Part shown: in pieces, positions 9,188-18,061 of the stretch | Numbering within the stretch: the first letter of the stretch is position 1 | Layout of the letters: each line of letters starts with the position of its first letter | NCBI RefSeq assembly: GCF_002573715.1 | Contig: NZ_PDHM01000012.1 | Location: 187,368 to 251,367 of the forward strand | DNA length: 64,000 nt | From: Paenibacillus sp. EZ-K15 | GTDB taxonomy: Bacteria > Bacillota > Bacilli > Paenibacillales > Paenibacillaceae | Direction: 5' to 3' | The notes under the pieces: generated by a model | What the model was told of the DNA's origin: nothing | Database searches by the model: none | What the model saw: the letters and a program-made list of their open reading frames with translations, nothing else | Translations under genes and position numbers: made by a program

Positions 9188-10207
9188 ATGGATGCCAAAG
9201 CGGCGGCCAAGGCGGTTAAGCAGGGAGATGTGTCTGCCGTCTATTTGTTGTATGGCAGCGAGAAATTTCAAATGAAGGAATTCGCCGAATTTCTGGAAGC
9301 CCAGCTGATCCCGAAAGAAGACCGTGATTTTGCGCTTGTTCATATGGATTTAGGGGAGGTTCCGATTCAAACCGTCATTGAAGAAGCGGAGACGGTTCCT
9401 TTTATGGTTCAGAAAAAATTGATCATGGTCAGGGATACGGCTTTTTTTACCGCAGCAAAAGATAACGGGAAAGTGGATCATCGTCCAGAGGCTTTGCTGG
9501 ATTATTTGACCAATCCTGCTGATTATAGTGTGATTGTCTTTATGGTTGGACAAGAAAAGCTGGATGAACGCAAAAAGGTAGTCAAGGCAGTCAAGAAATC
9601 AGGGGTTGCCTTGTCCTTCATGCCTTTGGGCGGGGAGGATCTGCTTCGCTGGGTGGACAAGCAGGTGAAGAAAGGCAACTGCACGCTGCGAGAAGGTGCG
9701 GCGGAGGCGATCGTGCGAAATGCGGGAACCAGTCTTCAGGCATTATCAGGTGAGATCGAAAAGCTGTGTTTATATGCTGGTGCCGGCGGAGCGATTGATG
9801 TCGCAACCGTGGATATGCTGGTGGCGCGCAGCACGGAACAGAATGTGTTTGCGCTTGTAGAGGATATTGCGAATCTCCGATTGGACAAGGCGCTCGGAAT
9901 CTATTATGAACTGCTGAAGCAGCGCGAGGAGCCGATCAAGATTGCGGCGCTGATTACCAGACAGTTCCGGATTATTCTGCAGGTGAAGACTCTATCTACC
10001 CAGAGCTACTCGCAGCAGCAAATTGCTTCCCAGATCGGATTGCATCCCTATGCGGTGAAGATTGCGGGCGAGCAAGCCCGCAAGTTTGAGACGACGCGCC
10101 TTGAAGGCATACTGAACCATCTGGCGAATCTGGATTACCAGATGAAGACCGGGGCCGTGGATAAGGTGCTCGGCATTGAATTGTTTTTGTTGCGGCTTGG
10201 GGCTTAA
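9188..10207 (+). CDS. holA: DNA polymerase III delta subunit
   Basis: Clamp-loader subunit that opens the sliding clamp on DNA during replication (YqeN in B. subtilis). The 339 residues show the family N-terminus (SAVYLLYGSEKFQMKEF), the AAA+-like middle with the sensor-like region (RNAGTSLQALSGEIEKL near residues 178-194) and the C-terminal collar (LDYQMKTGAVDKVLGIELFL). The ATG follows AAAGGGGGG at a normal distance. It is a single gene between a terminator and the convergent rpsT, as in other bacilli. Confidence 0.93.
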   Translation: MDAKAAAKAVKQGDVSAVYLLYGSEKFQMKEFAEFLEAQLIPKEDRDFALVHMDLGEVPIQTVIEEAETVPFMVQKKLIMVRDTAFFTAAKDNGKVDHRPEALLDYLTNPADYSVIVFMVGQEKLDERKKVVKAVKKSGVALSFMPLGGEDLLRWVDKQVKKGNCTLREGAAEAIVRNAGTSLQALSGEIEKLCLYAGAGGAIDVATVDMLVARSTEQNVFALVEDIANLRLDKALGIYYELLKQREEPIKIAALITRQFRIILQVKTLSTQSYSQQQIASQIGLHPYAVKIAGEQARKFETTRLEGILNHLANLDYQMKTGAVDKVLGIELFLLRLGA

Positions 10208-10225
10208 CACACCCGCAACAAGTTA

Positions 10226-10263
10226 AGAGTGTACGGCCGCGGGAGCAGTCGTACGCTCTTTTT
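10226..10263 (+). terminator. Rho-independent terminator after holA
   Basis: GAGTGTACG (10227-10235) pairs with CGTACGCTC (10250-10258) with one G-U pair, then TTTTT. Confidence 0.8.
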
Positions 10264-10267
10264 CTTT

Positions 10268-10373
10268 AGAGATCAGAAAGCATGAACTTCAGAGGCTTTC
10301 CCACCTGATCTCACAAGAAAAAAATCCGCTATATGCGGTTGTCTACCGAGAAGAGCACGTCGATCAACGTACC
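10268..10373 (+). repeat. Structured intergenic repeat family 2, copy 1
   Basis: One of three related copies (others at 25384-25490 and 62068-62176). Shared order: stem GAGATCAG/CTGATCTC (10269-10276 with 10305-10312), a CAAGAAAAA-like linker, stem CCGC/GCGG (10326-10329 with 10335-10338), then ACGT...ACGT (10357-10360 with 10367-10370). The first stem differs from copy 3 at one position on each side while keeping pairing. It lies directly after the holA terminator. Confidence 0.75.
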
Positions 10374-10375
10374 AC

Positions 10376-10413
10376 AAAAAGCCCTGAGCAGCGTGAACTG
10401 TTCAGGGCTTTTT
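10376..10413 (-). terminator. Bidirectional terminator for rpsT
   Basis: AAAAAGCCCTGA and TCAGGGCTTTTT flank a short loop. Reading on the minus strand, the stem ends in a T tract just after rpsT. It also works on the plus strand for anything passing through the repeat. Confidence 0.85.
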
Positions 10414-10438
10414 CCATGTCGTATTCAACAAACGTTAC

Positions 10439-10711
10439 TTACGCTTGCGACGTAAGAGCGTTCAGTCTTTTCGCCAGACGGGACTTCTTGCGGGCAGCTG
10501 CGTTCTTATGGATCAGGCCCTTTGTTACAGCTTTATCAAGCTTCTTGGAAGCAGCCTGGAAAGCAACTTTAGCAGCTTCGATTTCTGTACCGTTCAACGC
10601 TACATCAGCAGTTTTAACAGCTGTGCGAAGCGCGGATTTTTGAGAAATGTTAAGCGCGTGGCGTTTGTCATTTGTCTTTACACGTTTAATCGCGGATTTG
10701 ATGTTTGGCAT
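10439..10711 (-). CDS. rpsT: 30S ribosomal protein S20
   Basis: Primary 16S rRNA-binding protein of the small subunit. The 90-residue basic protein begins [20 protein letters not shown] and ends with [17 protein letters not shown], typical of S20. The start at 10711 is fixed by AGGAGGTGA 8 bp before it; the upstream in-frame ATG (10720) is rejected because it would overlap this site. It is monocistronic, convergent to holA and divergent from gpr. Confidence 0.97.
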   Translation of the reverse strand: MPNIKSAIKRVKTNDKRHALNISQKSALRTAVKTADVALNGTEIEAAKVAFQAASKKLDKAVTKGLIHKNAAARKKSRLAKRLNALTSQA

Positions 10712-10767
10712 TACATTCACCTCCTGTAAGGCATTTCAATAGAGCGAAATGATTCACAACTTAAAAT

Positions 10768-10796
10768 ATTTTAGCATGGGGGTGGACAAAAAGCAA
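10768..10796 (-). promoter_or_regulatory. Sigma-A promoter of rpsT
   Basis: On the minus strand: TTGCTT (10796-10791), 17 bp spacer, TAAAAT (10773-10768) preceded by TG. The predicted start is about 50 nt before the rpsT ATG. Confidence 0.65.
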
Positions 10797-10812
10797 TACT
10801 CATTCGGACTTC

Positions 10813-10843
10813 TGCATAATCTCTCCCATACTCTCGCACACTA
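10813..10843 (+). promoter_or_regulatory. Sigma-G-type sporulation promoter of gpr
   Basis: TGCATA (10813-10818), 18 bp spacer, CACACTA (10837-10843). This matches the sigma-G consensus (TGHATA at -35, CATWHTA at -10) in all but one position, as expected for the forespore-expressed spore protease. Confidence 0.65.
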
Positions 10844-10873
10844 CTAGCAATATGAGGAGGAGTGTGAATTTCT

Positions 10874-11875
10874 ATGGATCTGGATCTGCAAAAATACTCG
10901 GTCCGAACGGACCTGGCGGTGGAATCAAGAGAACTGGCGGGAGGCAAAGGCAGCGCGCCCATTCCTGGTGTGATGGAGGATGTGGTGCAGGAGGACGGAA
11001 TCAAGATTACAAGGCTGGACGTGGAGAACGATGCAGCCTCTAAGCAAATTGGAAGAGTAAAGGGCCATTACGTCACGTTGGAGGTGCCCGATCTTCGCAA
11101 GGGGGATACGGGGCTTCAGGATCAAGTATCTGTTGTCTTCGCTCGTGAGTTTGAGGCATTCATGTCCCGGATCGGGATCGGACCCAAGGCAAGCGTGCTC
11201 ATTGTCGGGCTCGGCAACTGGAACGTGACGCCGGATTCCCTGGGACCGCTGGTGGTGGAGAACGTGATGGTAACCCGACAGTTTTTCGAGCTTATGCCGG
11301 ATCGGGTGGCGCCAGGCTATCGACAGGTTAGTGCCGTAGCGCCAGGCGTTCTCGGTCTGACAGGCATTGAATCGAGCGAAACGGTTCAGGGCATCGTGGA
11401 ACAAACCCGTCCCGAGCTGATCATCGCTATTGACGCTCTGGCTTCGCGTTCGCTGGAACGGGTGAATACGACCATCCAGATTGCGGATATCGGAATCCAC
11501 CCCGGTTCTGGCGTCGGCAATAAGCGCAAGGGATTGACACAGGAGATTCTCGGGGTCCCCTGCATTGCGATCGGAGTTCCGACCGTCTGCTATGCTTCCA
11601 CCATCGTTAATAACGCCATTGAGCTCATGAAATCCCATTTTGGCGAAGGTGCGCCGGAGACGGGCAAAATTATGGGCATGCTCCATGATATACCCGAAGG
11701 TGATCGCCTCGCACTGGTGAAGGAGGTTCTGGAGCCGCTGGGCCATGACCTTATCGTAACGCCCAAGGAGATTGACGAATTTATAGAGGACATCGCCAAT
11801 ATCGTGGCAACCGGCCTGAACGCAGCGCTGCATGAGGCTGTGGATCCCGGGAACGTAGGTGCGTACACACACTAA
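10874..11875 (+). CDS. gpr: GPR, germination protease
   Basis: Degrades small acid-soluble spore proteins when spores germinate. Made as a zymogen in the forespore and self-activated. The 333 residues contain the family core (VLIVGLGNWNVTPDSLGP near residues 112-129, IAIDALASRS near 190, GVGNKRKGL near 213). The N-terminal propeptide (about 15-20 residues, DLDLQKYSVRTDLAVES) is present. The ATG follows GGAGGAGTG. The neighbouring spoIIP is the usual partner. Confidence 0.96.
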   Translation: MDLDLQKYSVRTDLAVESRELAGGKGSAPIPGVMEDVVQEDGIKITRLDVENDAASKQIGRVKGHYVTLEVPDLRKGDTGLQDQVSVVFAREFEAFMSRIGIGPKASVLIVGLGNWNVTPDSLGPLVVENVMVTRQFFELMPDRVAPGYRQVSAVAPGVLGLTGIESSETVQGIVEQTRPELIIAIDALASRSLERVNTTIQIADIGIHPGSGVGNKRKGLTQEILGVPCIAIGVPTVCYASTIVNNAIELMKSHFGEGAPETGKIMGMLHDIPEGDRLALVKEVLEPLGHDLIVTPKEIDEFIEDIANIVATGLNAALHEAVDPGNVGAYTH

Positions 11876-11880
11876 CCCAG

Positions 11881-11917
11881 TATAAAAGCTCCGAATCTAT
11901 TGGAGCTTTTATATTTT
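11881..11917 (+). terminator. Rho-independent terminator after gpr
   Basis: TATAAAAGCTCC (11881-11892) pairs perfectly with GGAGCTTTTATA (11902-11913), then T's. Confidence 0.85.
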
Positions 11918-12041
11918 TCATGGATCTAGTTCTATCGATTCTCCCCGGTTCATAGATTTGAAATATAAGAGATTACACAAGTCGCGGGAACGGCGGAATG
12001 ATGGCCGGAATAGCTCCCGGCGAACCGAGGAGGGCATCGTT

Positions 12042-13418
12042 ATGAACAATAGCAAGTTTCGCATCTGGAATATTGCCAGACTGAAACGGAAGGTTATGGA
12101 AGGTCTGAGCATGGGTCGAACGCTCATTATACTAATGCTAGGTTCTCTTATATTTTTTATTTTACTAGGGCTCGGAGGGATGGCGGAACAGCGGATGAAT
12201 TCCTCGCCCGTATCATCAATGAAAGGATTGGCCGCTTCGTTATCCAGCCATTTTTTCATCGATATGATCGGCATGGAGATGCCGCATATGACGGCTTCCA
12301 AAGAGACCTCAAGCTTCTCCGGCGAGAAAATGTCGACCTTCGTCTTTGAACTGCTGACGAGCGTGAACCCGAGGGATCCAAAAAGCCTTCTTGCAGGAGA
12401 ACTGCCTGGCATGAAGGCAAATCAACCGGTACAGCTGTCTCATGGGTCCGGTAACGAGGATGGGGAGGCACCGGCGGATTACCGGCCTGATCCCGCGGAG
12501 GGGCAGGCAGAGGGCGATCCTGCTGATGCCGGGGAAGAGCCGCCACAAGGTGGTCGGGGAGATATCGGCAATGAGGATAATGGTGAGGATGTCCCGGATC
12601 AGGGCGCGGAGGACGAGCCCGGCAGTAAGAACGATCCTGGAAGCACCTCCAAGGATGGAAAGTCTACGAATGGAAAGAAAGCCGTTCTCATCTATCATTC
12701 ACACCCGCAGGAAGCATATAACCCGCTGCTGACACATCCTTCCGATAATCCGGGGGCGGTATCCCCGAGCAAGAATGTCATGCTGGTAGGCAGTTTGCTG
12801 AGCAAAAGACTTGAAGCCAACGGGATTGGTACCCTGCATGATCAAAGTGACTATCAATCTACCATTGAAGGGTATAATTACAACTTTTCTTATAAATACT
12901 CGCGTCAGATGGTCATGGAGGCTATGTCTCAGAACGACGGCATTAACTATCTGATCGATATCCATCGGGATTCGCAGCGGTATAACAAAACGACTGCAAC
13001 CGTAAACGGCGTCAACTATGCCAAGGTTTACTTCATCATCGGACATGCGAACGAGAACTGGAGACAGAACGAGGCGTTTGCAAGCAAAATCAATGCCAAG
13101 CTGGAACAGTCCTATCCCGGGGTGTCTCGGGGGGTGTGGGGTAAATCAGCGGATCAAGGGAACGGAGAATATAATCAATCCCTGTCGCCGAACAGCATCC
13201 TGATCGAAATCGGCGGCATCGATAATACGAAGGAAGAATTGCAGCGGACAGCTGAAGCGTTGGCGGACATTATTGCAGATGTGTACTGGCAGGAGCAAGA
13301 GGCGGAGAAAGCCAGCGTGAAAAAAGACAATGATCAAACGAAGAAGCAGTCCGTTTCCGCGGAAACCAAGGGCGGAAGCAAAAAAGGCACAGAGGGTGAA
13401 GAAGCCAAAGCAGGCTAA
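12042..13418 (+). CDS. spoIIP: SpoIIP, sporulation peptidoglycan hydrolase
   Basis: Amidase/endopeptidase of the DMP complex (SpoIID-SpoIIM-SpoIIP) that removes septal peptidoglycan and drives engulfment. The 458 residues have an N-terminal membrane helix (about residues 24-45, TLIILMLGSLIFFILLGLGG), then a long acidic Gly/Asp/Glu-rich linker (about 125-210). The C-terminal catalytic domain holds LIYHSHPQEAYNP near 216, a DIHRD motif near 307 and NSILIEIGGIDNT near 384. The linker is longer than in B. subtilis. ATG 12042 follows GAGGAGGG by 7 bp, and upstream in-frame codons lack a site. The last 30 residues are Lys/Glu-rich. Confidence 0.93.
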   Translation: MNNSKFRIWNIARLKRKVMEGLSMGRTLIILMLGSLIFFILLGLGGMAEQRMNSSPVSSMKGLAASLSSHFFIDMIGMEMPHMTASKETSSFSGEKMSTFVFELLTSVNPRDPKSLLAGELPGMKANQPVQLSHGSGNEDGEAPADYRPDPAEGQAEGDPADAGEEPPQGGRGDIGNEDNGEDVPDQGAEDEPGSKNDPGSTSKDGKSTNGKKAVLIYHSHPQEAYNPLLTHPSDNPGAVSPSKNVMLVGSLLSKRLEANGIGTLHDQSDYQSTIEGYNYNFSYKYSRQMVMEAMSQNDGINYLIDIHRDSQRYNKTTATVNGVNYAKVYFIIGHANENWRQNEAFASKINAKLEQSYPGVSRGVWGKSADQGNGEYNQSLSPNSILIEIGGIDNTKEELQRTAEALADIIADVYWQEQEAEKASVKKDNDQTKKQSVSAETKGGSKKGTEGEEAKAG

Positions 13419-13476
13419 CAGCGTGGCGGCAACGACGGAGCAAGCGTGAACGGGTAAATCAGGGAGGGACTCAGTG

Positions 13477-13884
13477 ATGTCAAGAATGGGAAAACGGTTT
13501 GTGGCTCTTATCATATGGACAGGCATCGGCATATTGGTCGGCATGCAGCTTGGCGGGGCAAAGGCGCCCGTATCGACGGATGGTACAGGCGCCGTGCAAA
13601 CTGTTCAGCAAGACCATGCTCAGAATCCGCAAGGCGGAGCTGCCCAAGGGAATGGATGGGGAGGGACACGCAAGACCCCCCCCTTATCAGAGTCCGCTGT
13701 TCTAGAACAAGATGCTCGTAAGACACTACCTGAATATGAGCCTACGCCTAGCGACATCCTGCTTCCCGAACGCTCGCAACCGCCTGCCGATGTCCTTGCC
13801 GACAAGACGGCAGGACTGCTCCAGCAGCTGTCTGACAAAAGCATACGCTGGGTCGTGTCGATGTTCGGATCGATCGCGGAATAA
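13477..13884 (+). CDS. Small membrane-anchored protein of unknown function (yqxA position)
   Basis: A 135-residue protein with one N-terminal membrane helix ([20 protein letters not shown]), a Gly/Gln/Pro-rich disordered middle and a short amphipathic C-terminus ending [11 protein letters not shown]. It sits between spoIIP and lepA, where B. subtilis has yqxA. Similarity to YqxA beyond size and position could not be established by eye. ATG 13477 is 8 bp after AGGGAGGG; GTG 13474 is an alternative. Expression with spoIIP during sporulation is plausible but inferred from context. Confidence 0.7.
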   Translation: MSRMGKRFVALIIWTGIGILVGMQLGGAKAPVSTDGTGAVQTVQQDHAQNPQGGAAQGNGWGGTRKTPPLSESAVLEQDARKTLPEYEPTPSDILLPERSQPPADVLADKTAGLLQQLSDKSIRWVVSMFGSIAE

Positions 13885-13904
13885 ATTCACCTTTATTCTC
13901 AGCA

Positions 13905-13933
13905 TTGCTGTGCATCCCCTCAACTGGTATAAT
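13905..13933 (+). promoter_or_regulatory. Sigma-A promoter of lepA
   Basis: TTGCTG (13905-13910), 17 bp spacer, TATAAT (13928-13933) with upstream TGG (extended -10). The start is about 33 nt before lepA. Confidence 0.75.
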
Positions 13934-13972
13934 AAGTTGATTCAAACATCTGGTGGTTGTTGGGGGTTAGGC

Positions 13973-15790
13973 ATGACAGACGTACAAGCAAGACAACAAA
14001 AAATTCGTAATTTCTGTATCATTGCACATATAGACCATGGGAAATCGACGCTTGCTGACCGTATATTGGAATTTACGGGTGCATTAACTTCGCGTGAAAT
14101 GCAAGAGCAGGTACTGGATCAGATGGATCTGGAGAGAGAGCGCGGGATTACCATCAAGCTGCAGGCGGTTCGCCTGAATTACAAAGCCGATGACGGCGAG
14201 GAGTATATATTGAACCTGATTGATACTCCAGGGCACGTCGACTTTACGTATGAGGTATCTCGAAGCCTGGCTGCTTGTGAAGGCGCGCTGCTCGTCGTTG
14301 ATGCTGCACAGGGAATTGAAGCGCAGACGTTGGCCAACGTATATTTGGCACTGGATAACAATCTTGAAATTCTGCCTGTCATTAACAAAATTGACCTGCC
14401 AAGCGCCGATCCCGAGCGGGTGAAGCAGGAAGTTGAGGATGTCATCGGACTGGATGCCAGCGATGCCGTATTAGCTTCCGCCAAGGCGGGTATCGGAATC
14501 AAGGAAATTCTGGAGCAGGTGGTTCAGAAAGTACCTGCGCCAACAGGCGATTCGGAAGCACCCCTGAAAGCGCTGATTTTCGACTCCCATTATGATCCTT
14601 ACAAAGGTGTCATCGTATATGTGCGCGTTCTAGACGGAAGTATCAAAGCCGGTTCCAAGATCAAGATGATGGCTACCGGCAAAACCTTCGAGGTCATTGA
14701 GGTGGGAGCGTTTAAGCCGCGCATGTCCATCGTGGACGAGCTTAACGTCGGCGATGTCGGTTTCATCGTGGCTGGCATGAAGAGTGTTGGCGATACGCAG
14801 GTCGGTGATACGGTAACGGATGCCAAGCGTCCGACGGCCGAGCCGCTTCCGGGTTACCGCAAAATCAACCCGATGGTATTCTGTGGTCTGTATCCAATCG
14901 AGACGTCAGACTACAATGACCTGCGCGAAGCGCTCGAGAAGCTGCAGCTTAATGATGCATCGCTCAGTTTTGAGCCAGAGACATCCAGCGCGCTCGGATT
15001 CGGTTTCCGTTGCGGATTCCTGGGCCTGCTGCACATGGATGTCATCCAGGAGCGGATTGAACGCGAGTTTAATATACCGCTGATTACAACGGCGCCGAGC
15101 GTTATTTACCGCATTACGCTGACAAACGGGGAGCAGATCCAGATCGATAACCCGTCTCATTATCCTGAGGTCGGCAAGGTCGATTATGTTGAAGAGCCTT
15201 ATGTTAAAGCAGGCATTATCGTTCCGAACGATTATGTTGGAGCGATCATGGAACTCTGCCAAAATAAACGAGGCGAATTCGTAAATATGGAATACCTGGA
15301 CACAACGCGCGTCACCATTACCTATGAAATTCCGTTGTCGGAAATCGTGTATGATTTCTTCGACCAGTTGAAATCGAGCACCAAAGGATATGCTTCATTC
15401 GATTATGAGCTATCCGGGTACCGTCGATCCAACCTGGTCAAAATGGATATTTTGCTTAATGCCGAGCAAGTGGATGCCTTGTCCTTTATCGTGCACAAGG
15501 ACCGTGCCTATCACCGCGGACGGTTGATTTGCGAGAAGCTGCGCGAGCTGATTCCTCGTCAAATGTTCGAAGTGCCGATTCAAGCTTCCGTTGGTACCAA
15601 GGTTGTGGCCCGTGAAACGGTTAAAGCGATGCGTAAAAACGTTCTTGCCAAGTGTTACGGCGGTGACATCTCCCGTAAACGGAAACTCCTTGAGAAGCAG
15701 AAGGAAGGTAAGAAACGGATGAAACAAGTCGGCAGCGTTGAAGTGCCGCAGGAAGCTTTCATGGCGGTATTGAAAATTGACGACAAGTAA
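13973..15790 (+). CDS. lepA: Elongation factor 4 (LepA)
   Basis: Ribosome-associated translational GTPase, proposed to back-translocate stalled ribosomes or to help 30S assembly. The 605 residues contain G1 ([13 protein letters not shown] near residue 20), G3 (DTPGHVDF near 83), G4 (NKIDLP near 137) and the LepA-specific C-terminal domain ([20 protein letters not shown]). ATG 13973 gives the standard length; the frame is open further upstream but lacks homology there. TGGGGG serves as ribosome binding site. Confidence 0.97.
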   Translation: MTDVQARQQKIRNFCIIAHIDHGKSTLADRILEFTGALTSREMQEQVLDQMDLERERGITIKLQAVRLNYKADDGEEYILNLIDTPGHVDFTYEVSRSLAACEGALLVVDAAQGIEAQTLANVYLALDNNLEILPVINKIDLPSADPERVKQEVEDVIGLDASDAVLASAKAGIGIKEILEQVVQKVPAPTGDSEAPLKALIFDSHYDPYKGVIVYVRVLDGSIKAGSKIKMMATGKTFEVIEVGAFKPRMSIVDELNVGDVGFIVAGMKSVGDTQVGDTVTDAKRPTAEPLPGYRKINPMVFCGLYPIETSDYNDLREALEKLQLNDASLSFEPETSSALGFGFRCGFLGLLHMDVIQERIEREFNIPLITTAPSVIYRITLTNGEQIQIDNPSHYPEVGKVDYVEEPYVKAGIIVPNDYVGAIMELCQNKRGEFVNMEYLDTTRVTITYEIPLSEIVYDFFDQLKSSTKGYASFDYELSGYRRSNLVKMDILLNAEQVDALSFIVHKDRAYHRGRLICEKLRELIPRQMFEVPIQASVGTKVVARETVKAMRKNVLAKCYGGDISRKRKLLEKQKEGKKRMKQVGSVEVPQEAFMAVLKIDDK

Positions 15791-15863
15791 TTTTGCATAG
15801 GAATGGCAGGCCCACGAGTTATTGGGCTGGACTGGTCCTACGTGTACAGCCTTAGTAAATGAT

Positions 15864-15894
15864 GGGAAAGCCGATTCTCGGCTTTCCTTTCTTT
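15864..15894 (+). terminator. Rho-independent terminator after lepA
   Basis: GGAAAGCCGA (15865-15874) pairs with TCGGCTTTCC (15878-15887), then a T-rich stretch. Confidence 0.8.
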
Positions 15895-15941
15895 CATTCC
15901 AAGAGGCATAGCGTTATAGTAGAGAAGGAACTTTCGAGAAG

Positions 15942-16211
15942 TTACTTAAAGAGGTTGTTCAAAAAGTCATCTTTTGATCACGAAGCAGCACATGAAGCTT
16001 AATCGACATCGAATATTGAATTCAGCCGGGCCTTCCGGTGCTCACGTAGGTTTTGCAAGCTTATGCTTCCGAAGCCGTTTTCTCATGAAAACGTTCAGCT
16101 CCGCTCCTCAGTCCCTAGCTTCATCCAACTAAAGCGTTTTGAAAAAACGCACATCGGAAGCATAAGCTTCGGTGCTGAAAACCTGACTTTTTGAACTCGC
16201 ACTTTAAGTAA
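15942..16211 (+). repeat. MITE-like repeat family 1, copy A
   Basis: Non-coding element of about 250 bp with ends AGAGGTTGTTCAAAAAG and CTTTTTGAACTCGCAC that are imperfect inverted repeats sharing GTTCAAAAAG. The flanks TTACTTAAA and TTTAAGTAA extend the inverted repeat. The internal stretch TTGAATTCAGCCGGGCCTTC is shared with copies at 30993-31221 and, inverted, 32968-33146. It fills most of the 458 bp between lepA and hemW. No open frame is inside. Confidence 0.8.
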
Positions 16212-16248
16212 GTCATGCCAGAGGTGTACATGAGGGGGCAAGAAAAGA

Positions 16249-17415
16249 ATGACGGCAAACGATCAACGGACGGAAGCAGTGTACATTCACATTCCGTTTT
16301 GTACCAATAAATGTTTTTACTGCGACTTCAATTCCTATGTGTTGAAGGATCAGCCGGTGATGGATTATCTGCACGCGCTGGATAAGGAGATGGAGCTAAC
16401 CGTTCAGGCCAACTCGCCGGGACGAATCAAAAGCATTTTTGTAGGCGGCGGGACCCCTACGGTGCTGAAGCCAAATGAAATGGAATACTTCTTGCAAAGC
16501 GTAAAGCGCCATTTTCCGGAATGGTCCGATCGTATTGAATTTTCGATGGAAGCGAATCCCGGCACCACGGATTTGGAGAAACTGTCCGTCATGCGCGAAG
16601 GCGGCGTGAACCGGATCAGCTTCGGGGTGCAGGCTTTCCAGAACAGCTTGTTGACCGGCATCGGCCGGATTCACGATACGGATGATGTGTATCGAAGTCT
16701 TGAGAACGCCAGAACCGCAGGCTTTGATAACATGTCCATCGATTTGATGTTCGGACTTCCGAACCAAACGCTGGACATGCTTGCGGAAAGCGTGGATAAG
16801 GCGCTAGAGCTTGGACTTCCGCATTATTCAATCTACAGCTTAAAGGTTGAAGAAAATACGCTGTTCCATACGATGTACCAGCGAAACCAGCTGCCGCTTC
16901 CGGATGAGGAGGATGAGCTGAATATGTATCTTCTATTAATGGAGCGGATGAAGGCAGCCGGATATAAACAGTATGAGATCAGTAATTTTGCCAAACCCGG
17001 CTTTGAGAGTCGGCATAATATGACGTATTGGCGCAATGAGGATTATTATGGCTTGGGTGCAGGAGCGCACGGATACGTCGGTCGTCAGCGCCATGTGAAC
17101 ATCAAAGGCGTCAACCCATATAATGAAGCAGCGAATCAAGGACTTCCGCGATTGGAAAGCTTTGAGATATCAAGGGAAGAAGCGATGGAGGATTTCCTCA
17201 TGGTCGGGCTCCGCGTGCTGGATGGCGTTTCGCGCAGCCGGTTCCGGCAGCAATTCGGAACTTCCATGGAAGAAGTATTCGCCGGGCCGCTGAATAAAAT
17301 GGTGAGTGCGGGACTTCTTGATTCTACGGAGGACGGATATAAACTGAGCAGTAAAGGCATTCTGTTCGGCAACGATGTGTTCGCTGAATTTATAGGCAGT
17401 TTGACGGCAAATTAA
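16249..17415 (+). CDS. hemW: HemW, radical SAM heme chaperone
   Basis: Radical SAM protein once annotated as oxygen-independent coproporphyrinogen III oxidase; HemW proteins bind heme and deliver it to acceptors. The [4Fe-4S] motif CxxxCxxC appears as FCTNKCFYCDF, with IFVGGGTPT following. The 388 residues match HemW, not the longer HemN. HemN's extra N-terminal cysteine spacing is lacking. GAGGGGG sits 10 bp before the ATG. It precedes hrcA, as in B. subtilis. Confidence 0.92.
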   Translation: MTANDQRTEAVYIHIPFCTNKCFYCDFNSYVLKDQPVMDYLHALDKEMELTVQANSPGRIKSIFVGGGTPTVLKPNEMEYFLQSVKRHFPEWSDRIEFSMEANPGTTDLEKLSVMREGGVNRISFGVQAFQNSLLTGIGRIHDTDDVYRSLENARTAGFDNMSIDLMFGLPNQTLDMLAESVDKALELGLPHYSIYSLKVEENTLFHTMYQRNQLPLPDEEDELNMYLLLMERMKAAGYKQYEISNFAKPGFESRHNMTYWRNEDYYGLGAGAHGYVGRQRHVNIKGVNPYNEAANQGLPRLESFEISREEAMEDFLMVGLRVLDGVSRSRFRQQFGTSMEEVFAGPLNKMVSAGLLDSTEDGYKLSSKGILFGNDVFAEFIGSLTAN

Positions 17416-17419
17416 TCTA

Positions 17420-17448
17420 TTGAACTTATATGCGCTCTGTTGTATATT
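17420..17448 (+). promoter_or_regulatory. Sigma-A promoter before the acetyltransferase gene
   Basis: TTGAAC (17420-17425), 17 bp spacer, TATATT (17443-17448). The predicted start is about 37 nt before the ATG at 17492. Confidence 0.65.
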
Positions 17449-17491
17449 TATTCATAACATGACGGAGCGTGTAAAGGGGAGACGGACAACC

Positions 17492-17953
17492 ATGTCGGCG
17501 GTATGCAGAAAGGCGAAGTTAGAAGATGTCGAGCCGCTGTATCAGATGATTCAGGGATATGCGGAAAAGGGGATTATGCTGCCCCGGTCCAAAAAAGTGC
17601 TGGAGAAACAAATCGGGGAATTCGTTGTGGCCGAATCCGAAGGGAACGTGATCGGCTGCGGTTCCTTGTGTCAGCTGGGAAATGATTTGGTGGAGATTCG
17701 TTCACTCGGCATCTCAGATGGTTATAAAGGGCAAGGGATCGGCTCCATGCTCGTGGATTCCCTTCTAGAGGAAGCGAAACGCCGTGAGCTTCCGAAAGTG
17801 ATGGCCTTGACGTATGAAGTATCCTTTTTCATCAAAAACGGCTTTGCTGTTGTGGAGAAGGAGATTTTTCCGGAGAAGGTGTGGACCGACTGCGTTCACT
17901 GCAAGAAGCAGCATGCTTGTGACGAAATAGCTGTTCTTAAAGTACTGAACTGA
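17492..17953 (+). CDS. GNAT acetyltransferase, ArgA-like N-acetylglutamate synthase type
   Basis: A 153-residue GNAT-fold acetyltransferase. The acetyl-CoA loop is visible as YKGQGIGSMLVDSLLEEA near residues 79-96. The N-terminus (RKAKLEDVEPLYQMIQGYAE, then MLPRS) and the cysteine-rich end (KVWTDCVHCKKQHACDE) resemble short ArgA-like proteins found in many Bacillota and Thermus. Glutamate N-acetylation for arginine synthesis is likely but inferred. The ATG is 11 bp after AAAGGGGAG; a longer frame from 17420 overlaps the promoter and is rejected. Confidence 0.8.
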   Translation: MSAVCRKAKLEDVEPLYQMIQGYAEKGIMLPRSKKVLEKQIGEFVVAESEGNVIGCGSLCQLGNDLVEIRSLGISDGYKGQGIGSMLVDSLLEEAKRRELPKVMALTYEVSFFIKNGFAVVEKEIFPEKVWTDCVHCKKQHACDEIAVLKVLN

Positions 17954-17954
17954 C

Positions 17955-17984
17955 TTGACAATCCTCAGGTCGGTTTGGTATTTT
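17955..17984 (+). promoter_or_regulatory. Sigma-A promoter of the hrcA-dnaK operon
   Basis: TTGACA (17955-17960), 18 bp spacer, TATTTT (17979-17984) preceded by TGG. The CIRCE operator starts 11 bp downstream, covering the transcription start, so HrcA binding would block initiation. Confidence 0.65.
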
Positions 17985-17995
17985 TGTTATATCGG

Positions 17996-18022
17996 TTAGC
18001 ACTCGATGACGATGAGTGCTAA
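17996..18022 (+). promoter_or_regulatory. CIRCE operator
   Basis: A perfect match to the consensus inverted repeat: TTAGCACTC (17996-18004), 9 bp spacer, GAGTGCTAA (18014-18022). It is the binding site for the HrcA heat-shock repressor encoded just downstream, giving autoregulation of the operon. Confidence 0.97.
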
Positions 18023-18061
18023 CGAAAGAGAAAATAAGCAGTCAGCAAGGAGGGGAGCGAC

